From NCBI GenBank assembly GCA_015847255.1, contig JADLZK010002797.1, forward strand, positions 62,001 to 126,000: 64,000 bases of DNA. The letters run 5' to 3'. The notes beneath the pieces were generated by a model. The model made no database searches. It saw only the letters and a list, made by a program, of their open reading frames with translations, and had not been told where the DNA came from. Position 1 is the stretch's first letter; every line of letters begins with the position of its first letter. This DNA is from Hyparrhenia diplandra (Eukaryota; Streptophyta; Magnoliopsida; Poales; Poaceae). Of this stretch, positions 23,291-33,357 are shown piece after piece. The position numbers and the translations under genes are program-made.

Positions 23291-23394
23291 GGAATCCGGT
23301 AGTGCGACCAATATTCATGCATGCTGTATCATGTAGAAATTTGTATTTCAGACAGTTTTCCTTGCATATGTAATGTATTCATCACTTTGCACAG

Positions 23395-23812
23395 CACCTC
23401 TCGCTTCCGTCTCTGAAGACACATGAGACCTTTCCTACCCTCCTCATTGTCAACATTCAGGTAATTCAGTAGGTCATAGAGGGTTCTAAATTCAATGCCT
23501 TTTAACTACTGACAGTTAATTTGTTAGTTCTGGCTTCTGAGTCTAACAAGCATACTTGTTTCTGCAGTTGCCCACCTATCCTGCTACAGTGTTTGGCGAT
23601 AACGACGGTGATGGGATAAGCCTAGTTCTGTATTTCAAGTTATCTGATAACTTTGACAAGGAGATTTCTCCTCAACTGCAGGACAACATCATTATAGATT
23701 TCTCTTGTATAGATAAAGCACCTCCATAGGCAAAGTTTCTGACTGGCTAGTTATGCAGAGTCTTATGAATGAGGAAATGGAAAAGGTGAAAGGATTCCCA
23801 GTAGCGAGCACG
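23395..23812 (+). pseudogene. EDR2-like C-terminal (DUF1336) gene fragment, three exons
   Basis: Exon 1 (23395-23460, CAG acceptor and GTAATT donor) reads LPSLKTHETFPTLLIVNIQ. Exon 2 (23568 on) continues LPTYPATVFGDNDGDGISLV and then LYFKLSDNFDKEISPQLQDN, before reaching TAG at 23727. A third piece from 23759 reads SLMNEEMEKVKGFPVASTV. These are consecutive segments of the DUF1336 domain found at the C terminus of EDR2-type proteins, which in Arabidopsis act in defence and lipid binding at membranes. The frame is lost between the second and third pieces, the rest of the domain is absent, and a different fragment follows at once. It is a captured or decayed gene fragment, interrupted upstream by the CACTA C insertion. 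Confidence 0.75.
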
Positions 23813-23834
23813 GTGGCCATGGGGTGTCCCTCCC

Positions 23835-24008
23835 TCACCGGCGGCGGATCGATGACCAGCATGGCCGGGGCTCGATGGCCACCGTCTCCAGCATCAGCTT
23901 GCCGGAGCTCAGGCCGATGCCGCCTTTGCCCAGCCAGTTGCAGACACGGATGAACTTGCCGTCATGTTCAAAGTCTGTTCTTGTTGCCGGAACCAAGGGG
24001 CCAAATTC
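23835..24008 (-). pseudogene. Unidentified inverted gene fragment
   Basis: Read on the minus strand this is an open stretch containing LEFGPLVPATRTDFEHDGKF and IRVCNWLGKGGIGLSSGKL, which looks like real protein rather than random frame. It is squeezed between the DUF1336 and formin pieces, in opposite orientation. I do not recognise the family with confidence. Confidence 0.35.
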
Positions 24009-24024
24009 GAGTTTCTGCAGCCAG

Positions 24025-24400
24025 GAGAACAAGGTCCTCGACCTGAAGAAATCACAAAACATTGCGATAATGCTAAGGGCACTCAATGTGACCAAGGAAG
24101 AACTGTGCAAGGCACTCTTAGATGGTGAGTACACTGAGATGAGATAATCCTAATGCATCTATCACTCTGTAGACAAGCTTCCACAGAACTTTTGCTCTGA
24201 AAGTTCACCATTCAGTTTCACGAACATTTGCTTGTACTACCATTATTGACAGGCAGAGAGCCTTGGAACTGAGCTCTTGGAGATGCTGCTGAAGATGGTC
24301 CTAGCAGGGAAGAGGAGATCAAGTTGAAAGAATACAGAGATCAAGTTGAAAGAATACAGGGAGGATAGCCCGGAGACTGAATTGGGTTAACCTCTACCTG
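24025..24400 (+). pseudogene. Formin FH2-domain fragment
   Basis: The first piece (to a GTGAGT donor at 24125) reads VLDLKKSQNIAIMLRALNVT then KEELCKALLDG. The second, after a TTGACAG acceptor (from 24253), reads AESLGTELLEMLLKM. These are adjacent parts of the plant formin FH2 actin-nucleating domain. In the second exon a base is missing after LLKM, and a 22-bp segment is duplicated in tandem (24316-24337 and 24338-24359), so the frame closes early. No other formin sequence follows, so it is a dead fragment. Confidence 0.78.
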
Positions 24401-25440
24401 CATTGGTTTTACTTTTGAGATCCTTTTTTGCTTGGTATCTGACCAAACAATGAAAGATAAAGGGAGTTCTAGTCTATCCATTGTGCAATTGCGAAGCTGT
24501 CGAAGTGTCAAGCTAGTGTTTTGGTGGTTAATTAGGGAATTATTATGTAATGGCTACAATAGTTTAATCGCATCTTGCTCTGAAAGTCTAAATCAAGCAG
24601 ACAAATTAACCACGCCGTGTGACCTCATCTTGATGACTGTGTATGTGTACAAGGAACTGGAAATGACAGTAGTACTACTACATTGTTCATCTGTCTCATG
24701 TGCTTGTTACCCACTGCGTTGCCGCAAGAGTATCTTTTCGTTTGGTAGTCTCCTACCCGAGGGAGGCGACGCCCTGGCCTCTGGCTGTAGCTGTACTTAA
24801 ATTCATGGTACATGCAACAAACTAATAGCGCTTCTAAACTGCATGCATGGGGGTCAAAGTTTGCTGATCTGACTGAACCTTGCACTTGGCTGACAGCATA
24901 ACTCGTCGCTGGTATTTCTAAATTAATTTCGTGGTCCTACAGTCACGGCGCGCGCCCTTTACATCACGCGCGGCTGTAAATTACGATCCTAAAATCACGG
25001 TCACGGTTTCCCTCTTCCCCACGTCGCTGGTATTTCTAAATTAATTTTCTACTTTGCGAGAATAATTAAGGATAAAAATTTCGTGATCCTATAGTCAAGG
25101 CGCGGGAGCGAAGTCGGGAACGCGATCACGCCGTGTTTCCCTCTCTTTGCGAAGCCGTTCGTGCAAGTTAACGCAGAAACGTATCTCTAGACGACGACGT
25201 GCATGCAAGTTAACACAGAAACGCGAGCGCCGTACGTTCATGACACTCGATCCGGCCGAATTCCTGACGTCTGCTAGCTACTACTAGGTAGGTTTAATTT
25301 GCACAAACTCTCATCAGCGCCACCAGCCCAAAAAGGTGTGGCAGACAAACAAGACCCTAGAGTTTTGACTGGCACTCACATGTTCGTTATTCAAGTGTAT
25401 TCGTTAAACACAAACATCATTGACTAACCTATGAAAACAC
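24401..25440. other. Gene-free stretch with a 118-bp-spaced direct repeat
   Basis: No gene is recognised. A block beginning CGTCGCTGGTATTTCTAA occurs at 24904 and again at 25022, each followed by a CGTG(G/A)TCCTA...GTCA(C/A)GGCGCG segment, so the area holds two diverged tandem copies. Confidence 0.5.
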
Positions 25441-25509
25441 TAGAGTAGCATAATGGCTTAGCCTTTACAGTTTGACCCTCGGCTGCCGGGTTCAAAACCC
25501 GTAGAGGCA
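25439..25509 (+). repeat. tRNA-like sequence (pol III A and B box), non-functional
   Basis: TAGCATAATGG at 25446-25456 fits the A-box consensus perfectly, and GGTTCAAAACC at 25489-25499 differs from the B box at one base, with 32 nt between them as in a tRNA. A T-arm-like stem (CGGG/CCCG) is present, but the acceptor ends do not pair, so this is a tRNA-derived repeat (SINE head or similar), not a tRNA gene. Confidence 0.5.
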
Positions 25510-26646
25510 CTATTTTTTGTTTTTACTACATTTTTGGTTATATGCTCCTATTTAGCTTTCTCTATTGTAATTAAATGTTTTTTTGCCATTTTTACCTTTG
25601 TTTTAATTTAAATATATGGGTAAGACCATGTCATTACAATTTTAAATGATCTAAACCACGTGCAACTATACATTCATCACAACCATTAACATCTCTCACT
25701 TAGTCACATCACTCCATGTGAGACAGTTTCATGGTTGTGAAGGAAGTGTATCATCCGATTATTAAAATCATTTGAAATTTTTTATGTCATGATCATACAC
25801 CAAAATGAGCTGTCCATGCAAATTTTTAGATTTTTTTCTAAATAGATTAGGGTATTTTAACATTTTTCCTTCCATTTACCATCAAATAATCTCAATAATA
25901 GGTAAAATTAGTCAGATAATTGTACAAATGCACATATTATCGTAGGTTGTCTCCATTGCCCTGCCATTAATTTTTCAAATGATTTGGACAAAAAAGACAC
26001 CATGCATCCATCACAACCATGAACCTCTCCCACTTAGTCACATCACTCTATGTGAGACATGTTCATGGTTGGACAACAGCAAGCGGCATCCCAATACCCA
26101 AGCGAGTTCCAACACGAGTCTCCGAGTGTCACCTTCATCTCCTCCTCATTCCTCACCATCCCCACTACTGATGTTATTTTATAGTTAAACTCGGTCCTGA
26201 GAGGAGCATCAGAAAGGAATTAATGACACACACAGCTGGCAAATCAAATCGCGCTCGTATATCTGGCTGAACGTAGAAGATAGGATCAAAACCCTAGCGG
26301 GAGGCACAGAGATGTAGGTTGAGGCGGGCTCACCGTAGCGAAAGGCAGTATGGCAACCACGGGATGCCGGCCGGGGCGGTGGTGGTCAGCGTCGCGAGGA
26401 AGAGCTCGGCGACAATGCCCGGGAAGCCGGAACCGCCGTCGGTCTCCCGCGCCCGCCGCTGGCAACTCGCTCCAGAAACAGGGAAGGGGAGGAACAAGGA
26501 AGGCATATTGGGCTCAGACTGGGCCGAAATCGCGTATAGAGGCCCGCGGGGAGGGGGTGGTCGGCGCGAGCTTTGCCGACTGGTCGGCGCCTAACATTGG
26601 CGCCTATTTACTTTAAACGTAATTGAACTCGCATCATTTTCTTACA
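25510..26646. repeat. Repeat-rich noncoding stretch with 62-bp direct repeats
   Basis: A segment with CACTTAGTCACATCACTC and ATGTGAGACA occurs at 25675-25738 and 26009-26070, 334 bp apart. 26280-26590 is GC-rich and ends in GGTCGGCGCCTAAC, a motif also seen at 57369-57380. No host gene is seen. Confidence 0.5.
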
Positions 26647-26727
26647 GCCCAAACAAAACAGCCGATGCGGGCTAGTTGGGCCGTCTCTCTTTTCCGTATG
26701 GCCCAAATAAAACAGCCGGTGCAGGCT
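26647..26727. repeat. Direct repeat of a 27-bp unit, 54 bp apart
   Basis: GCCCAAACAAAACAGCC... at 26647-26673 recurs as GCCCAAATAAAACAGCC... at 26701-26727. Confidence 0.6.
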
Positions 26728-27117
26728 CTCTTTTCATCCACTCCATAGGATCGTAGTTTAAGCCGCGATCGCGCCGTTATTATAGGATCCTAGTTTCCCT
26801 CTCTTTTGCAAAGTAGTTCCTCTCTCGATTTCTCAGGCGATCGTAGTGTTGCATTCACTACCAGGGCACACCATATAGCAATTCCCATCGTTAACTAGAG
26901 TTACATCATGACTCAGTTCAAAAAAAGATATAACCAAGTACCACAAAGTAATAACACCATCTCAACAAATTCACGGTGAACCAAACATCACAGATACATG
27001 TATCAACAATTCCCATCGACAACTTGATCGCCTATGTATGTATCTCAATTCAGCTTCTTAACTCTAAGCACAAGACAACAAATATTGCATTTAAACAGTG
27101 AGTGTGAAGCAGAAGCT

Positions 27118-27225
27118 TTAGTTCTTGCCCCCAATCTCCTTGACAGCATAGATCTGTTCCTCACCCATGGCAGACATCACGGTCAGGAGGAAGTCCTTTC
27201 CTTCATCAAATCCACTCTTGATAAG
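27118..27225 (-). pseudogene. eIF5A last-exon fragment
   Basis: Read on the minus strand: LIKSGFDEGKDFLLTVMSAM then GEEQIYAVKEIGGKN and stop TAA at 27118-27120. This is the C-terminal end of eukaryotic translation initiation factor 5A, where the usual plant sequence ends with a similar MSAMGEEQI...KDIGPK. No upstream eIF5A exons (hypusine loop or N-terminal domain) are visible on the minus strand, and no clean acceptor precedes the fragment, so it is an isolated remnant. The downstream sequence to about 26870 may be its 3' UTR. Confidence 0.75.
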
Positions 27226-28560
27226 TAGAATCATTATTGTTATATGTACCAGGAAGCACTTCCCTATTCATAAAGAAAAACATGTAAACTTCAGTAAGAG
27301 GTATAGGTAGGTTTAGATTTTGTTTAAAATGATCAGGCATCATAGAGTGCAACTACCATCAGCACTTACGAAAAAAAAAAAGGCAGGATACATAATCTTT
27401 CACTGTAAGCAAAATTAACCATAAAAATCATGGACGCCATGTTCGGATAGCACAATTACAACTGCTTGAAAAAGGGAACTAACCACTACATTTTATTTCA
27501 TATATAAGAACTGAATGGGCTATGAAAATAAGATTATTAGTGAAGCAGCTCTGCAGCGTGATTCTCTGTTTCTTCTCTCTGAAACTGAACAAAAAACAAG
27601 AGCATGTGACGCAGAAGGGAGCTCCAGCAGCATGTTTTGGTTCTAGAAGCCCTGCACTTTCCCTGTGGAGTAGCATCATAATACTACAAAGTTTTTAACG
27701 AGCAACACTTGATATAGCTAGAATCTGTTACTTCATTCATTCCCAATTTTCTGAGTTCCTATTTGATTGATTCATTTGATAGGTACCCTATCTGGGAAGT
27801 AAAAAAAAATCCTGTATAGTCATATACAGGTCGAAAGAGTCTTTTCCATATGTATAATTCGAGATGTAGACAAGCACTTTTCTGCTGCTTCGCTGTTTGT
27901 TTAAACAAACTGCATTTTTGTCTACAATTCAATGATTTCTTTGAATGTTGTTGCCCTCAACTACTACCTAGCAGTTCAAAACTACAAACTGATCAAAAAT
28001 GTTTGAACTGCAGTCTATACATTCCATGAGGTGATATAAGTGGATGGTATATTTCTTAATTCAGGAAAGTTTACTGTTCTTAATTATACTGAGGAAAGTT
28101 TACTGTTCTTAATTATACTGGCTTGTGCTTGCCAAATTGTTGGTTTATATTCCTTCAAGTGTAATTTCACAAGGATTGCAGCCCTAAGTTATAACAATGT
28201 GGATTCAGTGGTCAGCAAGAACTCTGAAATCTGTTCCAGAACTTACAATTTTTTATTAGTCTTCAGACTTGATTTGCAATTAAAGGTTCAACAGTCCTAA
28301 TTCCTAATTACTTCTCTTAAGATCACACACCAGGATTTGGCACACATCCCAAGCAAATAATATCCCAACATTGAGCTGTTCCTTGATCCTCCAATACGTG
28401 TTATTCGACAACTCGATTTTTCATTAATGATTGTGAAATAGTTCGTAAATCTATATCTGTATATCCACTCAATAAGCTGAAACCACTAGAAAGTCCTTAT
28501 CTGCTAGCAATTAATCTACAGTCAAGAGGGTAGTGAGGTGCTCATGGAAAAAGTACCGAC
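27226..28560. other. AT-rich noncoding stretch
   Basis: Only short chance frames are present. A 29-bp unit beginning GGAAAGTTTACTGTTC is repeated in tandem at about 28063-28110. It may be intron sequence between the eIF5A piece and the GC-rich block at 28.6-29.1 kb. Confidence 0.45.
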
Positions 28561-28574
28561 GTTTTGATCCACCT

Positions 28575-29090
28575 TGTGTTGTGATTGTTCCAATTTAGCA
28601 TCAACTTACTTGTTGCCTCCGATCCCGATTCAGGTGTCGGTGTACTGTTGCAATGCCTGTCAGCCGAGGGGCACCGGGATGAGGGAGAAGCGATGGGATC
28701 GCAGTGACGTGTGCAGGCTCGGGCAGTCCGCCGGGAGGCGGCAACTCCACGCGACGGCGAGGGCGACGTGGTGGCGGGGCGCGCCGACGGCGAGGGCGGG
28801 CCTGCGCCGGCGCAAGGCGGACGCCACCTTGTGCGAGCCTCGGGCGCAGGAGATGAGCCCGGCGTTGGCGGATTCGCCACCGGGAGGGCGAGGACGCCAC
28901 CGCGATCGCCTCTCGGGAGGTGCGGACGGGTCGATGGCGATGATGAGGGCGGCGGCGACGGCGGATTTGGCCACTGCGAGGGCGAGGCGAGGGCGTGACC
29001 GGGAGGGGGAGCGGTGCGGGAGGAGGAGGAGCGGACGGGGCGACGGCGGCGGGGCTGGTGGTGCGGGTGGGTTGGAGAGTGGGGAGGTGT
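28575..29090 (-). other. GC-rich first-exon or promoter-like block, unidentified
   Basis: About 500 bp of strongly GC-rich sequence is flanked by AT-rich DNA, typical of a grass first exon plus 5' UTR. Long frames exist on both strands, all proline/arginine-rich with no recognisable domain. On the minus strand it would run toward the eIF5A fragment. Whether it is transcribed cannot be judged. Confidence 0.3.
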
Positions 29091-29250
29091 AAAATGACTT
29101 ATGTACCCTTTTTTTAAAAAATAAAAAGCAAAGAGGAAATGGGAGGAAAATCCAAGTATTGTAAAAGAGCTCATATTATATTGATATTAAAATTGTTTGC
29201 AAATAAACTGTTCCTCAGCCTCAATGCATCATTAGTAATATTAAAATGAA

Positions 29251-29400
29251 GAATTCTTTTTTACCATGCTTGGAAATAACGTAAGCCCTTCGTTTCCTTT
29301 GATCTAACCGTCTAAAAATAGGAGAAACCAGATGAGAGAACCCAAGATGTGGACCGAAACCAGAAAAACATATGGACCCGAAGGCCGAACTACTTTAAAG
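29251..29400 (+). mobile_element. Solitary MULE terminal inverted repeat
   Basis: The stretch with TTTTTTACCATGCTTGGAAA followed by TAACGTAAGCCCTT and CTTTGATCTAACCGTCTAAA closely matches the reverse complement of the right terminus of the Pack-MULE at 39484-40942 (TTTTTACCACGCTTGGAAAT, TAACGTGAGCCC, CTTTGATCTGACGGTCTAAA). No partner end was found to the right, so it is a truncated copy. Confidence 0.55.
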
Positions 29401-29467
29401 GTATCGGACAGTCCTAAGGGCACTCACAATGCAATCTCTACCATAGAGCCTATTTATTAGCTTAATA

Positions 29468-29500
29468 CTAGCAAAACGCGTGCCCGTGCGTTGCAACGAA
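29468..29500 (-). mobile_element. Helitron-like 3' terminus (minus orientation)
   Basis: On the minus strand the sequence ends ...CGTTGCAACGCACGGGCACG CGTTTTG and CTAG at 29468, followed by T. The CTRR end, a GC-rich potential hairpin and an A/T insertion context fit Helitrons, and CGTTGCAACGCACGGGC is a word I know from many grass Helitron ends. The element would extend rightward; its 5' end was not found. Confidence 0.4.
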
Positions 29501-29689
29501 AAAAAAAATGCTACATACCTATTTATATGTTTTCAAACGTGCGTTGCAATTGAATGTACAAATTACTATGTAGTCACGAGAACAACTTAAGTAAAGCTTA
29601 GTTCTATACATCAGTGATTGTGTCATTTTTTCTAATACAGCTTGAAAAAATAAATTTATATTGTGTCAGGCCTTATGAAGGTAAAAAGA

Positions 29690-30420
29690 CCAGTTCTTTG
29701 ATCCCTCTATTTTTAACATTCACAATGGTTGTCAAACCAGGTTTTGGGAGGACAAGTGGCTTGGAAATTACACTCTCAAAGAGCAGTACCCATCTTCAAT
29801 ATTACAAGGAAAAAACATATATCGGTAGCCAATGCTTTCGCTTGCACACCCCTTAATATTTCTTTTAGAAGATCACTAGTGGGGAAAAAGCTACTTAAAT
29901 GGAATGAATTAGTGTCTAAAATTGCATTTGTGCAGTTGGATGATCAACAAGATTCAATTAGGTGGAGTCTTACAAGACAAGGTTTTTTCACAGTGCAATC
30001 AATGTATAAACATTCAATTAATCAAATTTCTATGCCTCTAAACAAATTGTTATGGAAATTAAAATCAAGATATTTATTTGGTTCTTGATAAAAGTGGTAA
30101 TATTAACCAAAGACAATTTAAAAAGAGCAAATGGAAAGGATATGATAGATGTTGTTTTTATGACAATAAGGAAACTATCCAACATTTTTCTTTGATTGTC
30201 ATGTTGCTAGATTTGTTTGGAAAATCTGCTAAGTGGCTTTTAATCTCGAACCTCCAATGTTTGGCTGATCTTGACTGATGGCTGATTTTGGTTGATTGAA
30301 TAGTATTCTATGAGAGAGAATACGCCAAAATAAGATAAGCCAAGACAAGCTTAACACGGCGATTCTACCCAACTTATTTAGGTTGTGGGAAGTACAAAAA
30401 GACCAACACTTGTGCACTCT
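29690..30420 (+). pseudogene. LINE reverse-transcriptase tail (zf-RVT region), broken
   Basis: Two overlapping frames give KWNELVSKIAFVQLDDQQDS, IRWSLTRQGFFTVQSMYKHS and KLLWKLK..., then KGYDRCCFYDNKETIQHF. This is the pattern of the zinc-binding zf-RVT region downstream of the reverse transcriptase in plant non-LTR retrotransposons. The frame shifts near 30080 and the sequence decays after about 30420; further degenerate tail sequence may reach 30790. No endonuclease or RT core is present. Confidence 0.65.
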
Positions 30421-30944
30421 TATTTGTATGGGGGCAAGTGCAATCTTATGGTCTATTTAGCTATTTAGAAATGAAGTGATTTTTGATAAGAAACGACTAT
30501 ACTCTTATTTGCATGTTGTTTTCACGGCAACTTATTGGACACATTTTTGGAACGCCTTGCAGAAGAGGAACGACAAACCTTATCTGCAGTGGGCATACCG
30601 TATGATGGCGGCGTGGTTGTGGAAATTTTCGCCAAGCATGGATGGCCGTCGCTGAAAAGGCATAGTGCTTAGTGTTCAATCATTATCACTTTTTGGGAGC
30701 TTAAAATTAGAAGAGAGTGGTTTTGTAATAAGAATTGATTGTGTGCAAAAACTCTTACAGAGGCGGGAATTAAAATCCCTTTTTCTAAAAAAAGCTATCA
30801 CGTTCATACTCGGTATTATTATATTCCGCTGGGAAGTGAGGTAGTAATAGCGATTCAACAGGTCCCTAAAAAAGTTAACCCTCAAAGCTTAATATAGGAG
30901 GCCCTCTTAAATAAATTGGACCCTAAAATTAGTTTGATGGACGG

Positions 30945-31410
30945 TGGGTGAAGGCAGGCGGCGGCGCGGACACTGTCAGATACTCAGGTGCATAGAGCAA
31001 TAAAATCACTTTTTATTTCATCAGCAAAAGAAAATAAGATCACTATTTATGTTGTGTAAAATGACTTCTTATACCATGAAGATTTGGCAATAAATATTAT
31101 TTACTTATTAGATTCAGTCAGTGTATTTGTGTAAGAGCACGGATTGATGGACTAGCAGTTAGATAAAGATGCTGTTTGGCAGTGAAATTACTTACGTTTA
31201 TGTGGGCGAGCTTTGTCTTGTTCTCTTCTGATTCACCCCACTCCTTCAGCTGCCTGTTGTTCCTAATATGTAGCTTCTGAAGCTTGGTGAGTTGCTGTAT
31301 ACATGCAGGCAATGACTTGTGCTCTTACATCCTGAGACGACAAGGCTTTTTAGAGAGGAGAGGTCGTGCAGCCATTCAGGCAGAGCAGATATTGACTTTG
31401 AAGGAGGGCA
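30945..31410 (-). pseudogene. 3' LRR fragment of an NLR paralogue
   Basis: Minus-strand frames give ISALPEWLHDLSSLKSLVVS (to about 31320) and, after a frame change, CIQQLTKLQKLHIRNNRQLK then EWGESEENKTKLAHINVS. This matches the very end of the NLR-B LRR exon, including the GTAAGT donor after LAHIN. Similarity continues into the noncoding side: 30945-31190 resembles 34210-34370. The segment is a duplicated tail of an NLR gene without CC, NB-ARC or upstream LRRs. Confidence 0.8.
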
Positions 31411-31581
31411 TTGCGGCCGCCCTCCTAGCGCCTCCACGGGCACCTCTCATCGTTGAGATGCTCACCTACAAATGAAAGTCGGCCGAAGAATCCTAAAAAG
31501 ATAGTTCTTCTTGAGAAAAGAAAAGATTATGGTATCAGCTACAGGGAAGCCCTTTTATAAGAGAGGCAAACGGCCATTGCA

Positions 31582-31699
31582 CAAAAATTCAAAGAAATTG
31601 CACGGCACTGAATCAGACAAATTTGACCACGTTACTACCCTGAAGCTTCCAACTATGCTGCCCAAAAATTCTAAGAAATTGCACGGCACTGAATCAGAC
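31582..31699. repeat. Direct repeat, about 37-bp unit, 80 bp apart
   Basis: The word AAGAAATTGCACGGCACTGA occurs within near-identical 37-bp blocks at 31582-31618 and 31662-31699. No coding function is evident. Confidence 0.6.
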
Positions 31700-32045
31700 T
31701 AAAACGGTAAACAATTAATAACATAAAAAATTTACACTTGCACATCCAAGCAGTCTCTGTCATCACCTTCAAAGTCAACTGGTTGAGAAAGTCCGCACCT
31801 CAACACTGTGTGAGGTCGGATCTTTGGTTTTAATTTGCATTGTGAAGTTTCTAGGAAATATCTTCCACGGTCGGCCTCTTGGCTATATTTGTGAGCAGCT
31901 TTCAGAAACTTCACTCGAAAAATCCATCAAGTTTTGTGTAAAGTGTATGGAGTTTTGCATTATTTGTTGCTAATGTTACTGGTACAACACTTTTACCAAA
32001 CGTGGAAAGAAAGTATGAAGCTGATGAGCGATTGCCAATTCTTTT
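31700..32045. other. Gene-free stretch
   Basis: Only short chance frames are seen on both strands. Nothing recognisable. Confidence 0.5.
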
Positions 32046-32046
32046 G

Positions 32047-32205
32047 TGCACATAGGCCCTGTTTGTTCCCAAAAGTTGTAGTTTTTAGTCCCAACACAAA
32101 ATAGTCCCAAAAAAGTCTCCTCCTGTTAGGTATTCTAGGGACTTTTATAGACTTCTTTTTCCAACACAAAAAGGTCCCGGAAACCAAACACCACCATTAT
32201 CTTTG
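32047..32205. mobile_element. Possible Tourist/hAT-like MITE
   Basis: The left end GGCCCTGTTTGTTCCCAAAA is a classic grass MITE start. The right end (ggtcccggaaaccaaacacc) is a degenerate inverted copy, with internal GTCCC/GGGAC repeats. The size is about 160 bp. No clean target duplication was found. Confidence 0.5.
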
Positions 32206-32990
32206 TCAAAAAAAAAACGAACACCACCATCATCCATTTGTTTTATGAGAGGGGCAGGGCTTAAATCATCTGGGCTCCGGCAGGGGTGGTGCCCATGTTT
32301 ACGGCCCGTGTCGGCGATTTCTTGGGCAGATAGATCGTCACGTGTTTCGTTGCCGAGGGTGGGCCTGGAACTTCGTGTGCTGCTGGACATTCATTGGAGC
32401 TTCCGGGGCAGCCCATATGGGTAAAAGTGTTGGACCATCATGTATGGAGGTCGACATTAGCAGGCTTCGCATGATGAGAATACACCTTGATGGGCCAATT
32501 GGACGTTCGTTGACCCATGGAGCCTAGCGCAACTTGGACATTCATAAGCTGGCCCATCGCGGGCTCCGCGTGGGAAGCACATTTGAGGCTGACGTAGTGC
32601 GGATAGAAGATCCTTCGCGGGCTGCCACTGTCAATCTTCGTGGACCTTCTGGGCCTCGGTTCGGAGTAAATGGAAAACCGGCGCTGTGGACCATCATCAC
32701 TTAGAACGGAATGACGCTTCCACCTCCATCCACGGGGAAAAAAGAAATCGGATGTCCCAAACGTGCACTAGTATATTATTCGGTTAGTACTACGGATAAA
32801 GAATTTGGATTAGTACACATACCTTTTTAATACTAATGTAACGTATATAAGATTTAAAATCAAGAGAGAGTATACGGCTAGTTAAAACTATCAAACAGAG
32901 ATTTATACTAGATCCAAACACTTGAGAGGCCATATGAGTTGGCCTTATCATGAGGCAGCAGTACTGCTTCCAGATCCAACCTGGAGAGAG
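32206..32990. other. Gene-free stretch
   Basis: Moderately GC-rich sequence with no recognisable protein in any frame. It leads into the tandem duplication at 32997. Confidence 0.45.
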
Positions 32991-32996
32991 CTTAGC

Positions 32997-33302
32997 ACCG
33001 CAGCACAGATTCGGTGTACGTCGCACATAGCTGCTGGTGATATATGCATAATGGTATATTCGAAAGTAACCAATGTCGAAGAAAAAGAAATTAAGCAAGC
33101 ACGATATATATACTCATGGTCCAATTAGCTTGCTTTCGCAGAGCTGAGGGCCGCAGCAACGATTCGGTGTACGTCGCACATAGCTGCTGGTGATACATGC
33201 ATGACGATACATGTGTTCAAAAGTAACCAATGTCCAAGAAAAAGAAATTAAGCAAGCACGATACTCATGGTCCAATTTGCTTGCTTTCGCAGACAAGGCT
33301 TC
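32997..33302. repeat. 153-bp unit repeated twice in tandem
   Basis: The word GATTCGGTGTACGTCGCACA is at 33008 and again at 33161. The surrounding 153 bp (through AAGAAAAAGAAATTAAGCAA and CTTGCTTTCGCAGA) is about 90% identical between copies. Confidence 0.85.
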
Positions 33303-33318
33303 TTAATTGCAGCTCAGT

Positions 33319-33357
33319 CCTTGTCCTTGCCCTTGCCCTTGCCCTTGCCCTTGCCCC
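33319..33357. repeat. (CCTTGC)n hexanucleotide microsatellite
   Basis: About six CCTTGC units directly follow the 153-bp duplication. Confidence 0.9.

Larger units (their letters stand above)
13448..23304 (-). mobile_element. CACTA transposon C, complete, 9,857 bp
   Basis: The ends are CACTACGGAACCTGCC at 13448 and ...GGAATCCGGTAGTG at 23304, flanked by the 3-bp direct repeat CGA (13445-13447 and 23305-23307). This is the clearest target duplication in the window. Genes are on the minus strand: a TNP2 transposase pseudogene (about 20401-16600) followed by a Ptta-type gene (about 16600-14400). Motif clusters with TTTCCCGTGAGC lie at both ends and at 21760-22100. The layout is that of an autonomous En/Spm-like element, but the transposase frame is broken, so it is probably inactive by itself. 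Confidence 0.93.

Noticed and set aside
25439..25509. Functional tRNA gene
   Set aside because: A and B boxes and a T arm fit, but the acceptor stem does not pair and the anticodon arm is not formed.
27034..27228. Plus-strand open frame of 64 codons
   Set aside because: It is the antisense of the eIF5A last exon.
12400..29160. One large Pack-MULE spanning the gene-fragment mosaic, suggested by TTTCCTCCCATTTCCTC at 12424 and its inverted form near 29143
   Set aside because: The terminal bases differ, the flanking 9-mers do not match, and the size without CACTA C (about 7 kb) would be unusual. The match may be only a shared promoter-like word.
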